Below, piece by piece: positions 25,484 through 33,291 of a stretch of DNA of 57,920 nucleotides. Source of the DNA: Streptomyces carminius (lineage in GTDB: Bacteria > Actinomycetota > Actinomycetes > Streptomycetales > Streptomycetaceae); NCBI RefSeq assembly GCF_002794255.1, contig NZ_PGGW01000068.1:88548-146467 (forward strand), given 5' to 3'. The translations under genes were made by a program, and so were the position numbers. Under the pieces are notes generated by a model. That model did not search any database. It had not been told where the DNA came from and saw only the letters and a list, made by a program, of their open reading frames with translations. Position 1 is the stretch's first letter; each line of letters begins with the position of its first letter.

Positions 25484-27271
25484 GTGCCACCCCAGCACAC
25501 CGCGACCGTACCGGCCCAGCCGTCTCCCGCCGACCGGGCCGGACCGCCACCCGGTCCCGCGTACCGCAGCGAGGCCACCCGGCTGCTGTGCGCGGGCACC
25601 TATCTGGACGCCGACTTCCGGGACGCCGTCATCGACGAGCTCTACGTCCACGAGGAGCGTGTCACCGCCCCCTCCTCCGGCACCGACACCGCCCGGGTGC
25701 TCGCCCACGCGCTGCGCGCCCGCCGGCTGGAGGCGGGGTGGGCCGCGGCCGTCCTGCTCCTGTGCGTGCTGGGAGTGGTGCTGGGCGGCTACGCCTTCGC
25801 GCTGTTCCTGGTGCCGTGCGTGCTGCTGACGCTGGCGGCCCGGCTCCGCGGCGGCGTCCCGGGCCCGTTCCGCACCGACCACCCCGGCAGCCACGACGTC
25901 TCCCGGTTCCGCCGGCTGGTCGCCGGATACCTGCGCCTGACGGGCTGGTGGCTCATGGCGCTCTACCTGGTGACGGTGCTCGGCGCCGCCTTCGACGACG
26001 ACGGGCGGGAACCGGGATACGACGCGGGATACGGGAGCACCTCGTCGGGTGGCGACCTGTCCGTCCCGGAGATCGGGACCGGCGCGGCCTGGGCGGTGCT
26101 TCTGATCCCGCCGGTCCTGGCGGCGTGCGTCGCCCTCCACCGCAGGCAGATCGCCGCGGTGCTCGGCGGCGACCTGCGCCCGGACGTCTTCACCGCCCCG
26201 GACCGCGCGGACGAGGCCGAGCGGACGGCCGGACGGCGCTTCGCGCGGATCGCCGCGCTGATCAGGCGCGAACAGCACTCGCCGCTGGTCCTCTACCACG
26301 TCCAGCACCCCTTCCTCGGCGCGGGCACCCCCCAGGAGGCGTGGACCCTCGCCGTGGAGCTGCGCCCCCAGACCGGCCGGAAGCAGATCCCGCTCGACAA
26401 CCGGGAGATCCTGCGGCGGATCGAGCCGCTGGTACGGGCACTCGCCGTCCCGGCGGGCGGGGACGGCGAACGGGCGGACCGGGTGCGCGACCGGCTGCGC
26501 CGGCTGGAGATCGACGAGTGCGTCTTCGTGCCGGTCACCGGACTGCCCCTGCGCTCGGCGGCCCCCCTGGAGCCCCGCCACTTCCGGGCCGAGCGGGAGC
26601 GCGCGGTGGAGGAGGGCGGGGAGCACCGCAGGCACTTCCTGCGGATCCGGGTCGGAGCCTGGGAGCAGGAGGTGGTCACCACGGTCTTCGTCCGCGTCCA
26701 CACCCAGGGGCGGCTGCTGGTGCTGGAGATCGCGCCGCACGTGCTGCGGCCGGTGAACCCCGACTTCCACACCGCGGACCGGGTGGCCGAGACGTACCGC
26801 CGCACCGGCCCGGCCGGCCGGGTGCTCTGGGCGCTGGGCCGTACCCCGGCCTTCACCGTCCACTCCCTCCTCCACACCACCCGCGGCGTCGCGCTCCTGT
26901 GGCGGATGTGGACCGGCGGCAACGCGGCGGCCCCGGCGGACGGCCCCTGGTGCTCCGTCCGCGAGCTCGGCGGTGACCAGGCGGCCTCCACCTTCCAGGA
27001 GATGGACGTCAGCCGCTATCTGAAGTCCGTTCAGGACCGGGTGGCCAACGGAGTGCGGGAGGCACTCGACGCGGCGGGCTGGCAGACCGGCGAGTTCGCC
27101 CAGCAGGTCGTCAACGTCAGTGGCGTGTACGTCGGTTCGGCCGAGAACAGTGCCATCGCCGTGGGCAGCCACATCGACCTGGAGAACAAGCACACGACAC
27201 CGGCGGCAACGACAGCGGCAACGGCAACGACAGCGGCAACGGCAACGGGAGGCAGCGATGGGGACGGCTGA
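25484..27271 (+). CDS. Large membrane protein with a C-terminal glycine/asparagine signalling-type motif
   Basis: The protein is 595 aa from GTG 25484 (GGGGGGA upstream). It opens with YRSEATRLLCAGTYLDADF, a block I associate with Streptomyces membrane proteins of unknown role. Hydrophobic segments lie at about 86-122 (two helices), 146-166 and 197-216, then a long soluble region. The C-terminal tail near 543-569 reads VNVSGVYVGSAENSAIAVGS, followed by a Thr/Ala tail. That motif is repeated at the N-terminus of the next, overlapping gene. No enzyme family is recognised. An inverted repeat GTCGA-N3-TCGAC (25426-25438) lies upstream and could be an operator. Confidence 0.75.
   Translation: MPPQHTATVPAQPSPADRAGPPPGPAYRSEATRLLCAGTYLDADFRDAVIDELYVHEERVTAPSSGTDTARVLAHALRARRLEAGWAAAVLLLCVLGVVLGGYAFALFLVPCVLLTLAARLRGGVPGPFRTDHPGSHDVSRFRRLVAGYLRLTGWWLMALYLVTVLGAAFDDDGREPGYDAGYGSTSSGGDLSVPEIGTGAAWAVLLIPPVLAACVALHRRQIAAVLGGDLRPDVFTAPDRADEAERTAGRRFARIAALIRREQHSPLVLYHVQHPFLGAGTPQEAWTLAVELRPQTGRKQIPLDNREILRRIEPLVRALAVPAGGDGERADRVRDRLRRLEIDECVFVPVTGLPLRSAAPLEPRHFRAERERAVEEGGEHRRHFLRIRVGAWEQEVVTTVFVRVHTQGRLLVLEIAPHVLRPVNPDFHTADRVAETYRRTGPAGRVLWALGRTPAFTVHSLLHTTRGVALLWRMWTGGNAAAPADGPWCSVRELGGDQAASTFQEMDVSRYLKSVQDRVANGVREALDAAGWQTGEFAQQVVNVSGVYVGSAENSAIAVGSHIDLENKHTTPAATTAATATTAATATGGSDGDG
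27206..27241 (+). repeat. Two perfect 18-bp tandem repeats at the end of the membrane protein gene
   Basis: GCAACGACAGCGGCAACG occurs at 27206-27223 and 27224-27241, followed by a partial copy. In frame it codes for Ala/Thr; one frame over it would code Gly-Asn-Asp-Ser repeats. It lies just before the overlapping start of the next gene. Confidence 0.8.
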
Positions 27272-27632
27272 CGGCGGGACCGGCACCGGCGGCACGTACA
27301 TCGGGAGCGCGAGCAACAGCGCCGTCTCGGTCGGCGACAACAACACGGTGCGCAACGAGGTCGTCTCCGCCCCGGCGGACGGCGGCCACCGGGAACTGCT
27401 CCGGGCGGTACGCGAACTGCGGGAGGACCTGGCACGGCTCGTGACGACCCCCGAGACCCGCGCCCTCCGGGAGGAACTGGACGGCGCCGAGGAGGAGATC
27501 CGCAGCACCGGGCAGGCCGGAGCCACCCGGCGGGAGAGCCTGCGGCAGCGGCTCCAGGACGCCGCCACCGCCGTGGGGGCGCTGGCCTCCGGCGCGGCCG
27601 TCGGACAGGCGCTGGCCGCGCTGGGCGGCTGA
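27258..27632 (+). CDS. Small protein with an N-terminal motif shared with its upstream neighbour
   Basis: The protein is 124 aa; the ATG overlaps the previous gene's end by 14 bp and follows GGGAGG. Residues 11-30 read GGTYIGSASNSAVSVGDNNT, closely matching GVYVGSAENSAIAVGS at the end of the upstream protein. The rest is helical and charged (LLRAVRELREDLARL; ALREELDGAEEEI) and likely a coiled coil, ending in an Ala/Gly-rich helix. It resembles small actinobacterial proteins of the DUF5955 type in layout, but I am not sure. The pairing suggests that the two products interact through the motif. Confidence 0.7.
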   Translation: MGTADGGTGTGGTYIGSASNSAVSVGDNNTVRNEVVSAPADGGHRELLRAVRELREDLARLVTTPETRALREELDGAEEEIRSTGQAGATRRESLRQRLQDAATAVGALASGAAVGQALAALGG

Positions 27633-27654
27633 GGACACGGGGAACGGGGATCAC

Positions 27655-28563
27655 ATGGACAGCAGCACCGACACCCGTACCGGCCCGGAGCACACCGAGC
27701 CGTACTGGGACGAGGACGCCGCACACTGGGTGACGGGTGTTCCGGCCCCGCCCCCCTTCCGGCTCCGCCAGTGGCGGCTGCCGGACCGGGTGTGGCCCCT
27801 GCCCCCGGACCACGCCCGGAAGGTGGCCGCCGTGGCCGCCGCGGCGGTGCTGGCCACCGGCGGCGGTGTCGGCTGGGCGCTGTGGGACGGGGACGACGGG
27901 ACGGAGCGGACGCCGGGAGCGGACACCGCCCCGGTGGACGGCGGTGTGCCGGAGGACGGGTTCCCGCTCTCCTCACCGTCCCCCACGCCGCCCGGTCCCT
28001 CCTCCGACTCCGCCGACTCCGCCGGCTCCTTCTCCGACGCCTTCCCCTCCGAACCGGCCGGGTCCCCGGAAGGACCGCCGGAGGGCATGCGGCGCGTGCG
28101 GGACGAGGCGGGTTTCACCCTCGACGTGCCCGAGGGGTGGGAGCGCAGCGAGAACGAGCAGGGCGTCTTCTACACCTCGCCCGACGGGGCGAGTCTCCTC
28201 CAGGTGTTCTCCCTCACCGAGGTGGGGCAGACGCCGCGCGAGGCGCTGGAGGTGGCGGAGGAAGGCGTCTCCGCCAATCCCGGCTACGAGCTGATCCGGC
28301 TGGCGGAGACAGGCCCGGACGCCGCGGAGCTGGAGTACGCCTACGACAGCGAGGAGGCCGGCGGACGGCGCCGGGTGATCGACCGGGCCTTCGAGGCCGC
28401 CGACGGCGTGCAGTACGCGGTGCTGGTCGCCGGCCCCGCCGACGACTGGCCCACCTACCGGAGACTGCACCGGGACGTACTGGCCGCCTTCTGCCCCGGG
28501 GACCTCTGCCCGGCGGGCCCCGCCGACCCCACCGACGCGGATCCGTTCGGCGGGACCGGGTGA
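27655..28563 (+). CDS. Single-pass membrane protein with extracytoplasmic PsbP/LpqN-like domain
   Basis: The protein is 302 aa. A short cytoplasmic head with several Trp/Pro residues precedes one membrane helix (about 55-75, KVAAVAAAAVLATGGGVGWAL). A Ser/Pro/Asp linker follows, then a folded domain (145-285) opening GFTLDVPEGWERSENEQGVF and containing a strand-rich core. This opening is typical of extracytoplasmic PsbP/LpqN-like domains seen at the C-termini of Streptomyces kinases and lipoproteins. It follows the small motif protein by 22 bp and is probably in the same operon. The ligand is unknown. Confidence 0.72.
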   Translation: MDSSTDTRTGPEHTEPYWDEDAAHWVTGVPAPPPFRLRQWRLPDRVWPLPPDHARKVAAVAAAAVLATGGGVGWALWDGDDGTERTPGADTAPVDGGVPEDGFPLSSPSPTPPGPSSDSADSAGSFSDAFPSEPAGSPEGPPEGMRRVRDEAGFTLDVPEGWERSENEQGVFYTSPDGASLLQVFSLTEVGQTPREALEVAEEGVSANPGYELIRLAETGPDAAELEYAYDSEEAGGRRRVIDRAFEAADGVQYAVLVAGPADDWPTYRRLHRDVLAAFCPGDLCPAGPADPTDADPFGGTG

Positions 28564-28624
28564 CCCGGGTGACCCGGGTGACGCCTCCGGGGCCGGTGCG
28601 CCGCCGCACCGGCCCCGGCCCGGT

Positions 28625-29203
28625 TCACTCCCGCACGAACGCCGAGGTGTCGATCTCCAGACCGAACGGCTCGGGAAGCGCGAGCTTCTCGCCGAACAGC
28701 ACCCGGTGCTCCACCCGGTACCGGCCCGCCCCGTCGGGCTCGGCGAACACCGTCGCGCTCCCCTCCCCGTCGAGCGGATCCACCAGCAGGTACAGCGGCA
28801 CCCGCGACCGGCCGTAGCCGCGCAGCTTGTTCTTGCGGTCCCGCAGCACGGTGGCCATCGAGGTGATCTCCCCGACGAGCAGCACGTCCTCGGGGGCGAT
28901 CTGCCACTCCCGGTCGCTGTGCAGCACCGCCGACTCGCAGACGAGGAGGTCGGGGACGTAGCGCTCGTCGGTCGCGGGGAGGGCGACGGTGGTGGTGTTG
29001 GTGACCATCCAGTCGTCAGGAGTGCCGCGGTCCACCATGCGGTGCAACTGGGCGTAGATCCAGTTGTGGAAGTTCGTGGGCGTCGGTGAGATGACGATCT
29101 CCCCCCCGATGAACTCGGCTCGCTGACCGTCCGGCAGTTCGAGCTGCGCGTAGGTCCGGAGCATGTCGTCCAACTCCTGCTGGTCGGGCAGCGGCGCCGT
29201 CAT
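28625..29203 (-). CDS. Uma2 family (DUF820) nuclease-like protein
   Basis: The protein is 192 aa from ATG 29203, with GGGAGG 6-11 bp upstream; a GTG one codon earlier is possible. The PD-(D/E)xK fold elements are visible: Glu in ELPDGQRAEFIGGEIVISP, VPDLLVCES with the catalytic Asp, and VLLVGEITS with Glu (the usual Lys position is shifted to Ser/downstream Lys). RDRKNKLRGYGRSRVPLYLLVD is the conserved C-terminal block. These proteins are very numerous in Streptomyces and have no established function; a restriction-like endonuclease role is assumed from the fold. It is a stand-alone gene. Confidence 0.87.
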   Translation of the reverse strand: MTAPLPDQQELDDMLRTYAQLELPDGQRAEFIGGEIVISPTPTNFHNWIYAQLHRMVDRGTPDDWMVTNTTTVALPATDERYVPDLLVCESAVLHSDREWQIAPEDVLLVGEITSMATVLRDRKNKLRGYGRSRVPLYLLVDPLDGEGSATVFAEPDGAGRYRVEHRVLFGEKLALPEPFGLEIDTSAFVRE

Positions 29204-29360
29204 CACGAGACCTCCCATGCGGGCCCCCTCTCTGTGGCTGTGCACCTTCGTGCCGTACTGCCTGCCTTCACGGGGGCTGTCACCATCATGCGCCACACCT
29301 GGGCGCCGGGCAGGGAAACCGCCCCCACCCGGTGCAACGAACCGCGGGGCGACAGGACAC

Positions 29361-29397
29361 GACGGGCCCGGCGCTCACGCGGAGCGCCGGGCCCGTC
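29361..29397 (-). terminator. Terminator of the AhpD-like gene
   Basis: A perfect 16-bp stem (29361-29376 with 29382-29397) with a 5-nt loop, 32 bp past the AhpD-like gene's stop on the minus strand. The remaining 29204-29360 shows no gene. Confidence 0.75.
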
Positions 29398-29428
29398 CGG
29401 CCGGTTCCCGCCGGAGGCGGGGAGACGG

Positions 29429-29932
29429 TTACCGCTTGCCGCCGTCCCGGAGGGAGGCGGGGAGCGCGCGGGTGGTCACCTGGAAGCGGTTCCAGGCGTT
29501 GATGGCGATGATCTGGGCGATCAGCCGGGCCAGCTCGGCCTCGTCGAAGTGCTCCGCCGCCCGCTCGTACACCTCGTCCGGGACGAAGTGCCCCTGCGGG
29601 GTGCCGCCGTCCAGCGAGGTGACCGCCTCGGTGAGGGCGAGCGCCGCCTGCTCCTTCTCGCTGTAGAGGCCGGGCGACTCCTCCCAGGCGTCGAGCAGGT
29701 CCAGCCGCAGCTGGGACTCGCCCGCCTTCCGGGCCTCGGTCAGATGCATGTCGAGGCAGAAGGCGCACTTGTTGAGCTGGGAGGCCCGGATCTTCACCAG
29801 TTCGGCGATCACCGGGTCCAGCCCCTCGGCCGCGGCGGCCTGGAAGGCGGACATCCCCTTGTAGACCTCGGGGGCGACCTTCCAGAGATCCATGCGCGGG
29901 CCGTGTACGGGAGCGTTCCGATCCGTCGTCAT
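29429..29932 (-). CDS. AhpD/carboxymuconolactone decarboxylase family protein
   Basis: The protein is 167 aa from ATG 29932. This start is supported by a strong promoter whose -10 ends 7 bp upstream, which implies a leaderless message; ATG 29893 is the alternative. The redox motif CAFCLDMHLTEARKAGE (CxxC...H) is the AhpD-like signature of peroxidase-coupled or general alkylhydroperoxidase-type proteins. NAWNRFQVTTRALP near the end is conserved. It probably acts in peroxide or thiol redox chemistry in the cytoplasm. No partner peroxidase is nearby. Confidence 0.88.
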   Translation of the reverse strand: MTTDRNAPVHGPRMDLWKVAPEVYKGMSAFQAAAAEGLDPVIAELVKIRASQLNKCAFCLDMHLTEARKAGESQLRLDLLDAWEESPGLYSEKEQAALALTEAVTSLDGGTPQGHFVPDEVYERAAEHFDEAELARLIAQIIAINAWNRFQVTTRALPASLRDGGKR

Positions 29933-29939
29933 GAGGCAG

Positions 29940-29968
29940 ATCATAAAGGGGTGTCGGTCCGTGGTCAT
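29940..29968 (-). promoter_or_regulatory. Strong sigma-70-type promoter of the AhpD-like gene
   Basis: On the minus strand ATGACC, 17 bp, then TATGAT, then 7 bp to the ATG. This is one of the best -35/-10 pairs in the window and places transcription start at or next to the start codon. Confidence 0.6.
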
Positions 29969-30032
29969 GGGCATTTTCCGTACCGGAGCCGTGGGCCGTT
30001 CCGGCGGTGGCCCGCCGCCCCGGCCCGCCCCG

Positions 30033-31319
30033 TCAGCCGCCCAGCAGCACCGCACGGAGCTGTTCCAGCCCCCAGTCCAGGTCCTCCTCGCGGATCACCA
30101 GCGGCGGCGCGATGCGGATGGTCGAGCCGTGGGTGTCCTTCACCAGCACGCCCCGCTCCAGCAGCCGCTCGGAGATCTCCCGGCCCGTGCCCAGGGCCGG
30201 GTCGATGTCCACCCCCGCCCACAGCCCCCGTCCGCGTACCGCCCGCACCGCGCCGCCGTCCGCCAGGGCGCCCAGCTCGCGGTGCAGGCGGTCGCCCAGT
30301 TCCGCGGCCCGCCGCTGGTACTCGCCGGTGCGCAGCATGGCGATCACCTCCAGCGCCACCGCGCAGGCCAGCGGGTTGCCGCCGAACGTCGAGCCGTGCT
30401 CGCCGGGCCGGAAGACGCCCAGCACCTCCGCCGAGGAGACCACCGCGGACACCGGCACGATGCCGCCGCCGAGCGCCTTGCCGAGCACGTAGACGTCCGG
30501 GACGACGCCCTCGTGCTCGCAGGCGAGGGTCCGTCCGGTGCGGCCCAGGCCCGACTGGATCTCGTCCGCCATGAACAGCACGTTCCGCTCCCGGGTCAGC
30601 TCGCGCACCCCCGCCAGATAGCCCGGCGGCGGCACCAGCACCCCCGCCTCGCCCTGGATCGGCTCCAGCAGCACGGCCACGGTGTCGTCGCCGTTCGCGT
30701 CGAGCACGGCCTCCAGCGCCGCCAGGTCGCCGTAGGGGACGGTGTCGAAGCCCGGGGTGTAGGGGGCGTAGTCGGCGCGGGCCTCGGGGTCGGTGGAGAA
30801 GCTGACGATCGTGGTGGTGCGGCCGTGGAAGTTGTTCTCCGCGACGACGATCCTGGCCTGCCCCGCGGGCACGCCCTTGACCCGGTAGCCCCACTTGCGG
30901 GCCGTCTTGACCGCGGTCTCCACGGCCTCCGCGCCGGTGTTCATCGGCAGGACGGTCTCCATGCCGCACAGCTCGGCCAGTTCGGCGCAGAAGGCCGCGA
31001 AGTGGTCGTGGTGGAAGGCGCGGGAGGTGAGGGTGAGCTTCTCCAGCTGCTCCCGGGCGGCCGCCAGCAGCCGGGGGTGGCCATGGCCGAAGTTGAGTGC
31101 CGAGTAGCCGGCGAGCAGGTCGAGGTGGCGCCGGCCGGTGACGTCGGTCAGCCACGCCCCCCGCCCGGAGGAGATGACGACCGGCAGGGGGTGGTAGTTG
31201 TGCGCGCTGTGCGCGCCGGCGGCGGCGATCAGTTCCGCGGGGTCCGCGGTGGAGTCTGTGGCGGGGTCCGCGGCGGGACCTGTCGCGGGGTCTGCCGGGA
31301 GTTCCGCTGGGGCAGCCAT
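30033..31319 (-). CDS. rocD: Ornithine aminotransferase
   Basis: The protein is 428 aa from ATG 31319 (GGAG upstream). It is a PLP-dependent class III aminotransferase converting ornithine to glutamate semialdehyde. Signatures: NYHPLPVVISSGRGAWLTDV, SALNFGHGHPRLL, LPMNTGAEAVETAVKTARKW, NNFHGRTTTIVSFSTDPEA, LLEPIQGEAGV, MADEIQSGLGRTG, and the PLP lysine Lys281 in YVLGKALGGG. The first 27 residues are an unusual Ala-Asp-Pro repeat, probably disordered. It is divergent from trpS, with a 246-bp shared upstream region in which no clear promoter was fixed. Confidence 0.95.
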   Translation of the reverse strand: MAAPAELPADPATGPAADPATDSTADPAELIAAAGAHSAHNYHPLPVVISSGRGAWLTDVTGRRHLDLLAGYSALNFGHGHPRLLAAAREQLEKLTLTSRAFHHDHFAAFCAELAELCGMETVLPMNTGAEAVETAVKTARKWGYRVKGVPAGQARIVVAENNFHGRTTTIVSFSTDPEARADYAPYTPGFDTVPYGDLAALEAVLDANGDDTVAVLLEPIQGEAGVLVPPPGYLAGVRELTRERNVLFMADEIQSGLGRTGRTLACEHEGVVPDVYVLGKALGGGIVPVSAVVSSAEVLGVFRPGEHGSTFGGNPLACAVALEVIAMLRTGEYQRRAAELGDRLHRELGALADGGAVRAVRGRGLWAGVDIDPALGTGREISERLLERGVLVKDTHGSTIRIAPPLVIREEDLDWGLEQLRAVLLGG

Positions 31320-31565
31320 GGCAACGCTCCGGTTCGGTTCGGCGGTCGGTTCGGCACAGGGGCGTCGGCACCGGCGATCGTGCGGTGGCAGCCGCGTGTG
31401 ACGCCTGTCTCTATCGTCGTACACCCGCCTTCCCGGGAAACCCTGCCGGCTCTTCCCTCCGGGACTCTCCCGTCTCCCACCTGGGGTTCTCCGCCGCGCG
31501 CCCACCGCCGAAGACGCCCCGGCACACGGGTGAGCATCCCCGGGGGGCTCTGCGAGAATGGCGCC

Positions 31566-32591
31566 ATGGCCACTGACCGTCCCCGTGTACTCTCCGGCAT
31601 CCAGCCCACCGCGGGCTCGTTCCACCTCGGCAACTATCTCGGTGCCGTACGCCAGTGGGTCGAGCTGCAGGACACCCACGACGCCTTCTACGCGGTCGTC
31701 GACCTGCACGCCATCACGGTCCCGCAGGACCCGGAGGAGCTGCGGGCCGCCACCCGGCTGGCCGCCGCCCAGTTGCTGGCCGCCGGACTGGACCCCGACC
31801 GCTGCACCCTCTTCGTCCAGAGCCACGTGCCCGAGCACACCCAGCTCGCCTGGGTGATGAACTGCCTCACCGGTTTCGGCGAGGCCTCGCGCATGACCCA
31901 GTTCAAGGACAAGAGCGCGCGGCAGGGCGCCGAGGCGACGACGGTCGGCCTGTTCACCTACCCGGTCCTCCAGGTCGCGGACATCCTGCTGTACCAGGCC
32001 GACCGGGTGCCGGTGGGCGAGGACCAGCGCCAGCACATCGAGCTGACCCGCGATGTCGCCGAGCGCTTCAACAGCCGCTACGGCCACACCTTCACCGTCC
32101 CCTCCCCGTACATCCTCAGGGAGACGGCGAAGATCTACGACCTGCAGGACCCGACGGTCAAGATGAGCAAGTCGGCGGCCTCCCACAAGGGCGTGATCAG
32201 CCTGCTCGACGAGGCGAAGGTCTCGGCGAAGAAGATCAGGAGCGCGGTGACCGACACCGGGACCGAGATCCGCCACGACGAGAAGGAGAAGCCCGGCATC
32301 AGCAACCTGCTGGTGATCTACTCCACACTCACCGGCACCGGCATCCCGGAACTGGAGCAGCAGTACGCGGGCAAGGGTTACGGTGCCCTCAAGACGGACC
32401 TCGCCGAGGTCGTCGCCGCCTGGGTGGCGCCGTTCCGGGAGCGCACCCAGGAATATCTGGACGATCCCGGAACGCTGGACTCCGTGCTGGCCAAGGGGGC
32501 GGAGAAGGCGCGTGCGGTGGCCGCGGAGACACTGGCCGCGGCGTACGGGAAGGTGGGCTTCGTGCCCGCCAGGGTCCCCGCCCGGCACTGA
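31566..32591 (+). CDS. trpS: Tryptophanyl-tRNA synthetase
   Basis: The protein is 341 aa from ATG 31566. It charges tRNA-Trp. Class I signatures: the HIGH-like GSFHLGNYLG near residue 18 and KMSKS at Lys199. GIQPTAGSFHLGN and LLYQADRVPVGEDQRQHIELTRD are typical of the bacterial enzyme. GAGAAT, 6 bp before the ATG, looks like a -10 and there is no ribosome site, so the message may be leaderless. Streptomyces can carry a second, indolmycin-resistant TrpS; this one cannot be assigned to either class from motifs alone. Confidence 0.96.
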   Translation: MATDRPRVLSGIQPTAGSFHLGNYLGAVRQWVELQDTHDAFYAVVDLHAITVPQDPEELRAATRLAAAQLLAAGLDPDRCTLFVQSHVPEHTQLAWVMNCLTGFGEASRMTQFKDKSARQGAEATTVGLFTYPVLQVADILLYQADRVPVGEDQRQHIELTRDVAERFNSRYGHTFTVPSPYILRETAKIYDLQDPTVKMSKSAASHKGVISLLDEAKVSAKKIRSAVTDTGTEIRHDEKEKPGISNLLVIYSTLTGTGIPELEQQYAGKGYGALKTDLAEVVAAWVAPFRERTQEYLDDPGTLDSVLAKGAEKARAVAAETLAAAYGKVGFVPARVPARH

Positions 32592-32662
32592 CCGGCGCCG
32601 GCCGGCACCGAGCGGACAGACGGGGGAACGGAACGGACAGGGGAACGAGGAAGGAGAAGCTC

Positions 32663-33247
32663 GTGGGCACCGTCACGCTCGGCGTATCCATCGCGGTCCC
32701 GGAGCCCTACGGCAGCCTGCTCCAGCGGCGGCGCACGGGTTTCGGCGACACCGCGGCCCATGGCATTCCGACCCACGTGACCCTGCTGCCGCCCACCGAG
32801 GTGGACACCGCGCGCCGCCCCGAGATCGAGCACCACCTCGCCGCGGTGGCCGCGGCCGGGGACTCCTTCGCCATGCGGCTGTCGGGCACGGGCACCTTCC
32901 GCCCGCTGTCGCCGGTGGTCTTCGTCCGGGTCGTCGAGGGCGCCTCGTCCTGCGGCCGGCTCCAGGAGCGGATCCGCGACAAGGACGGTCCGCTGGTGCG
33001 CGAGCTGCAGTTCCCGTACCACCCGCACGTCACGATCGCCCACGGCATCGCCGAGGACGCGCTGGACCGGGCGTACACCGAACTCGCCGACTTCGAGGCG
33101 GCCTGGACGGTGGCCGGCTTCGCGCTGTACGAGCAGGGCGGGGACGGGGTGTGGCGCCTCCAGCGCGAGTTCGCCTTCGGTCCCGGGGCGCTGCCGCTGC
33201 CGCAGCAGCCCGCCGTCCTGTGCAGACCGCCGGCCCCCTCGCTCTGA
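32663..33247 (+). CDS. 2'-5' RNA ligase/cyclic phosphodiesterase family protein
   Basis: The protein is 194 aa from GTG 32663 (AAGGAGAAG ribosome site). Two HxT motifs define the 2H phosphoesterase fold: HVTLLPP near residue 39 and HPHVTIAHG near residue 117. It likely hydrolyses cyclic or 2'-5' phosphodiester bonds in RNA. It follows trpS by 71 bp in the same direction and may be co-transcribed, a common pairing in Streptomyces. It ends 44 bp from the convergent carboxypeptidase gene. Confidence 0.92.
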   Translation: MGTVTLGVSIAVPEPYGSLLQRRRTGFGDTAAHGIPTHVTLLPPTEVDTARRPEIEHHLAAVAAAGDSFAMRLSGTGTFRPLSPVVFVRVVEGASSCGRLQERIRDKDGPLVRELQFPYHPHVTIAHGIAEDALDRAYTELADFEAAWTVAGFALYEQGGDGVWRLQREFAFGPGALPLPQQPAVLCRPPAPSL

Positions 33248-33291
33248 GGTAAGGGGGCCGGCGTGCCGGGGCCGGGGGCCGGCCGGTCCGC

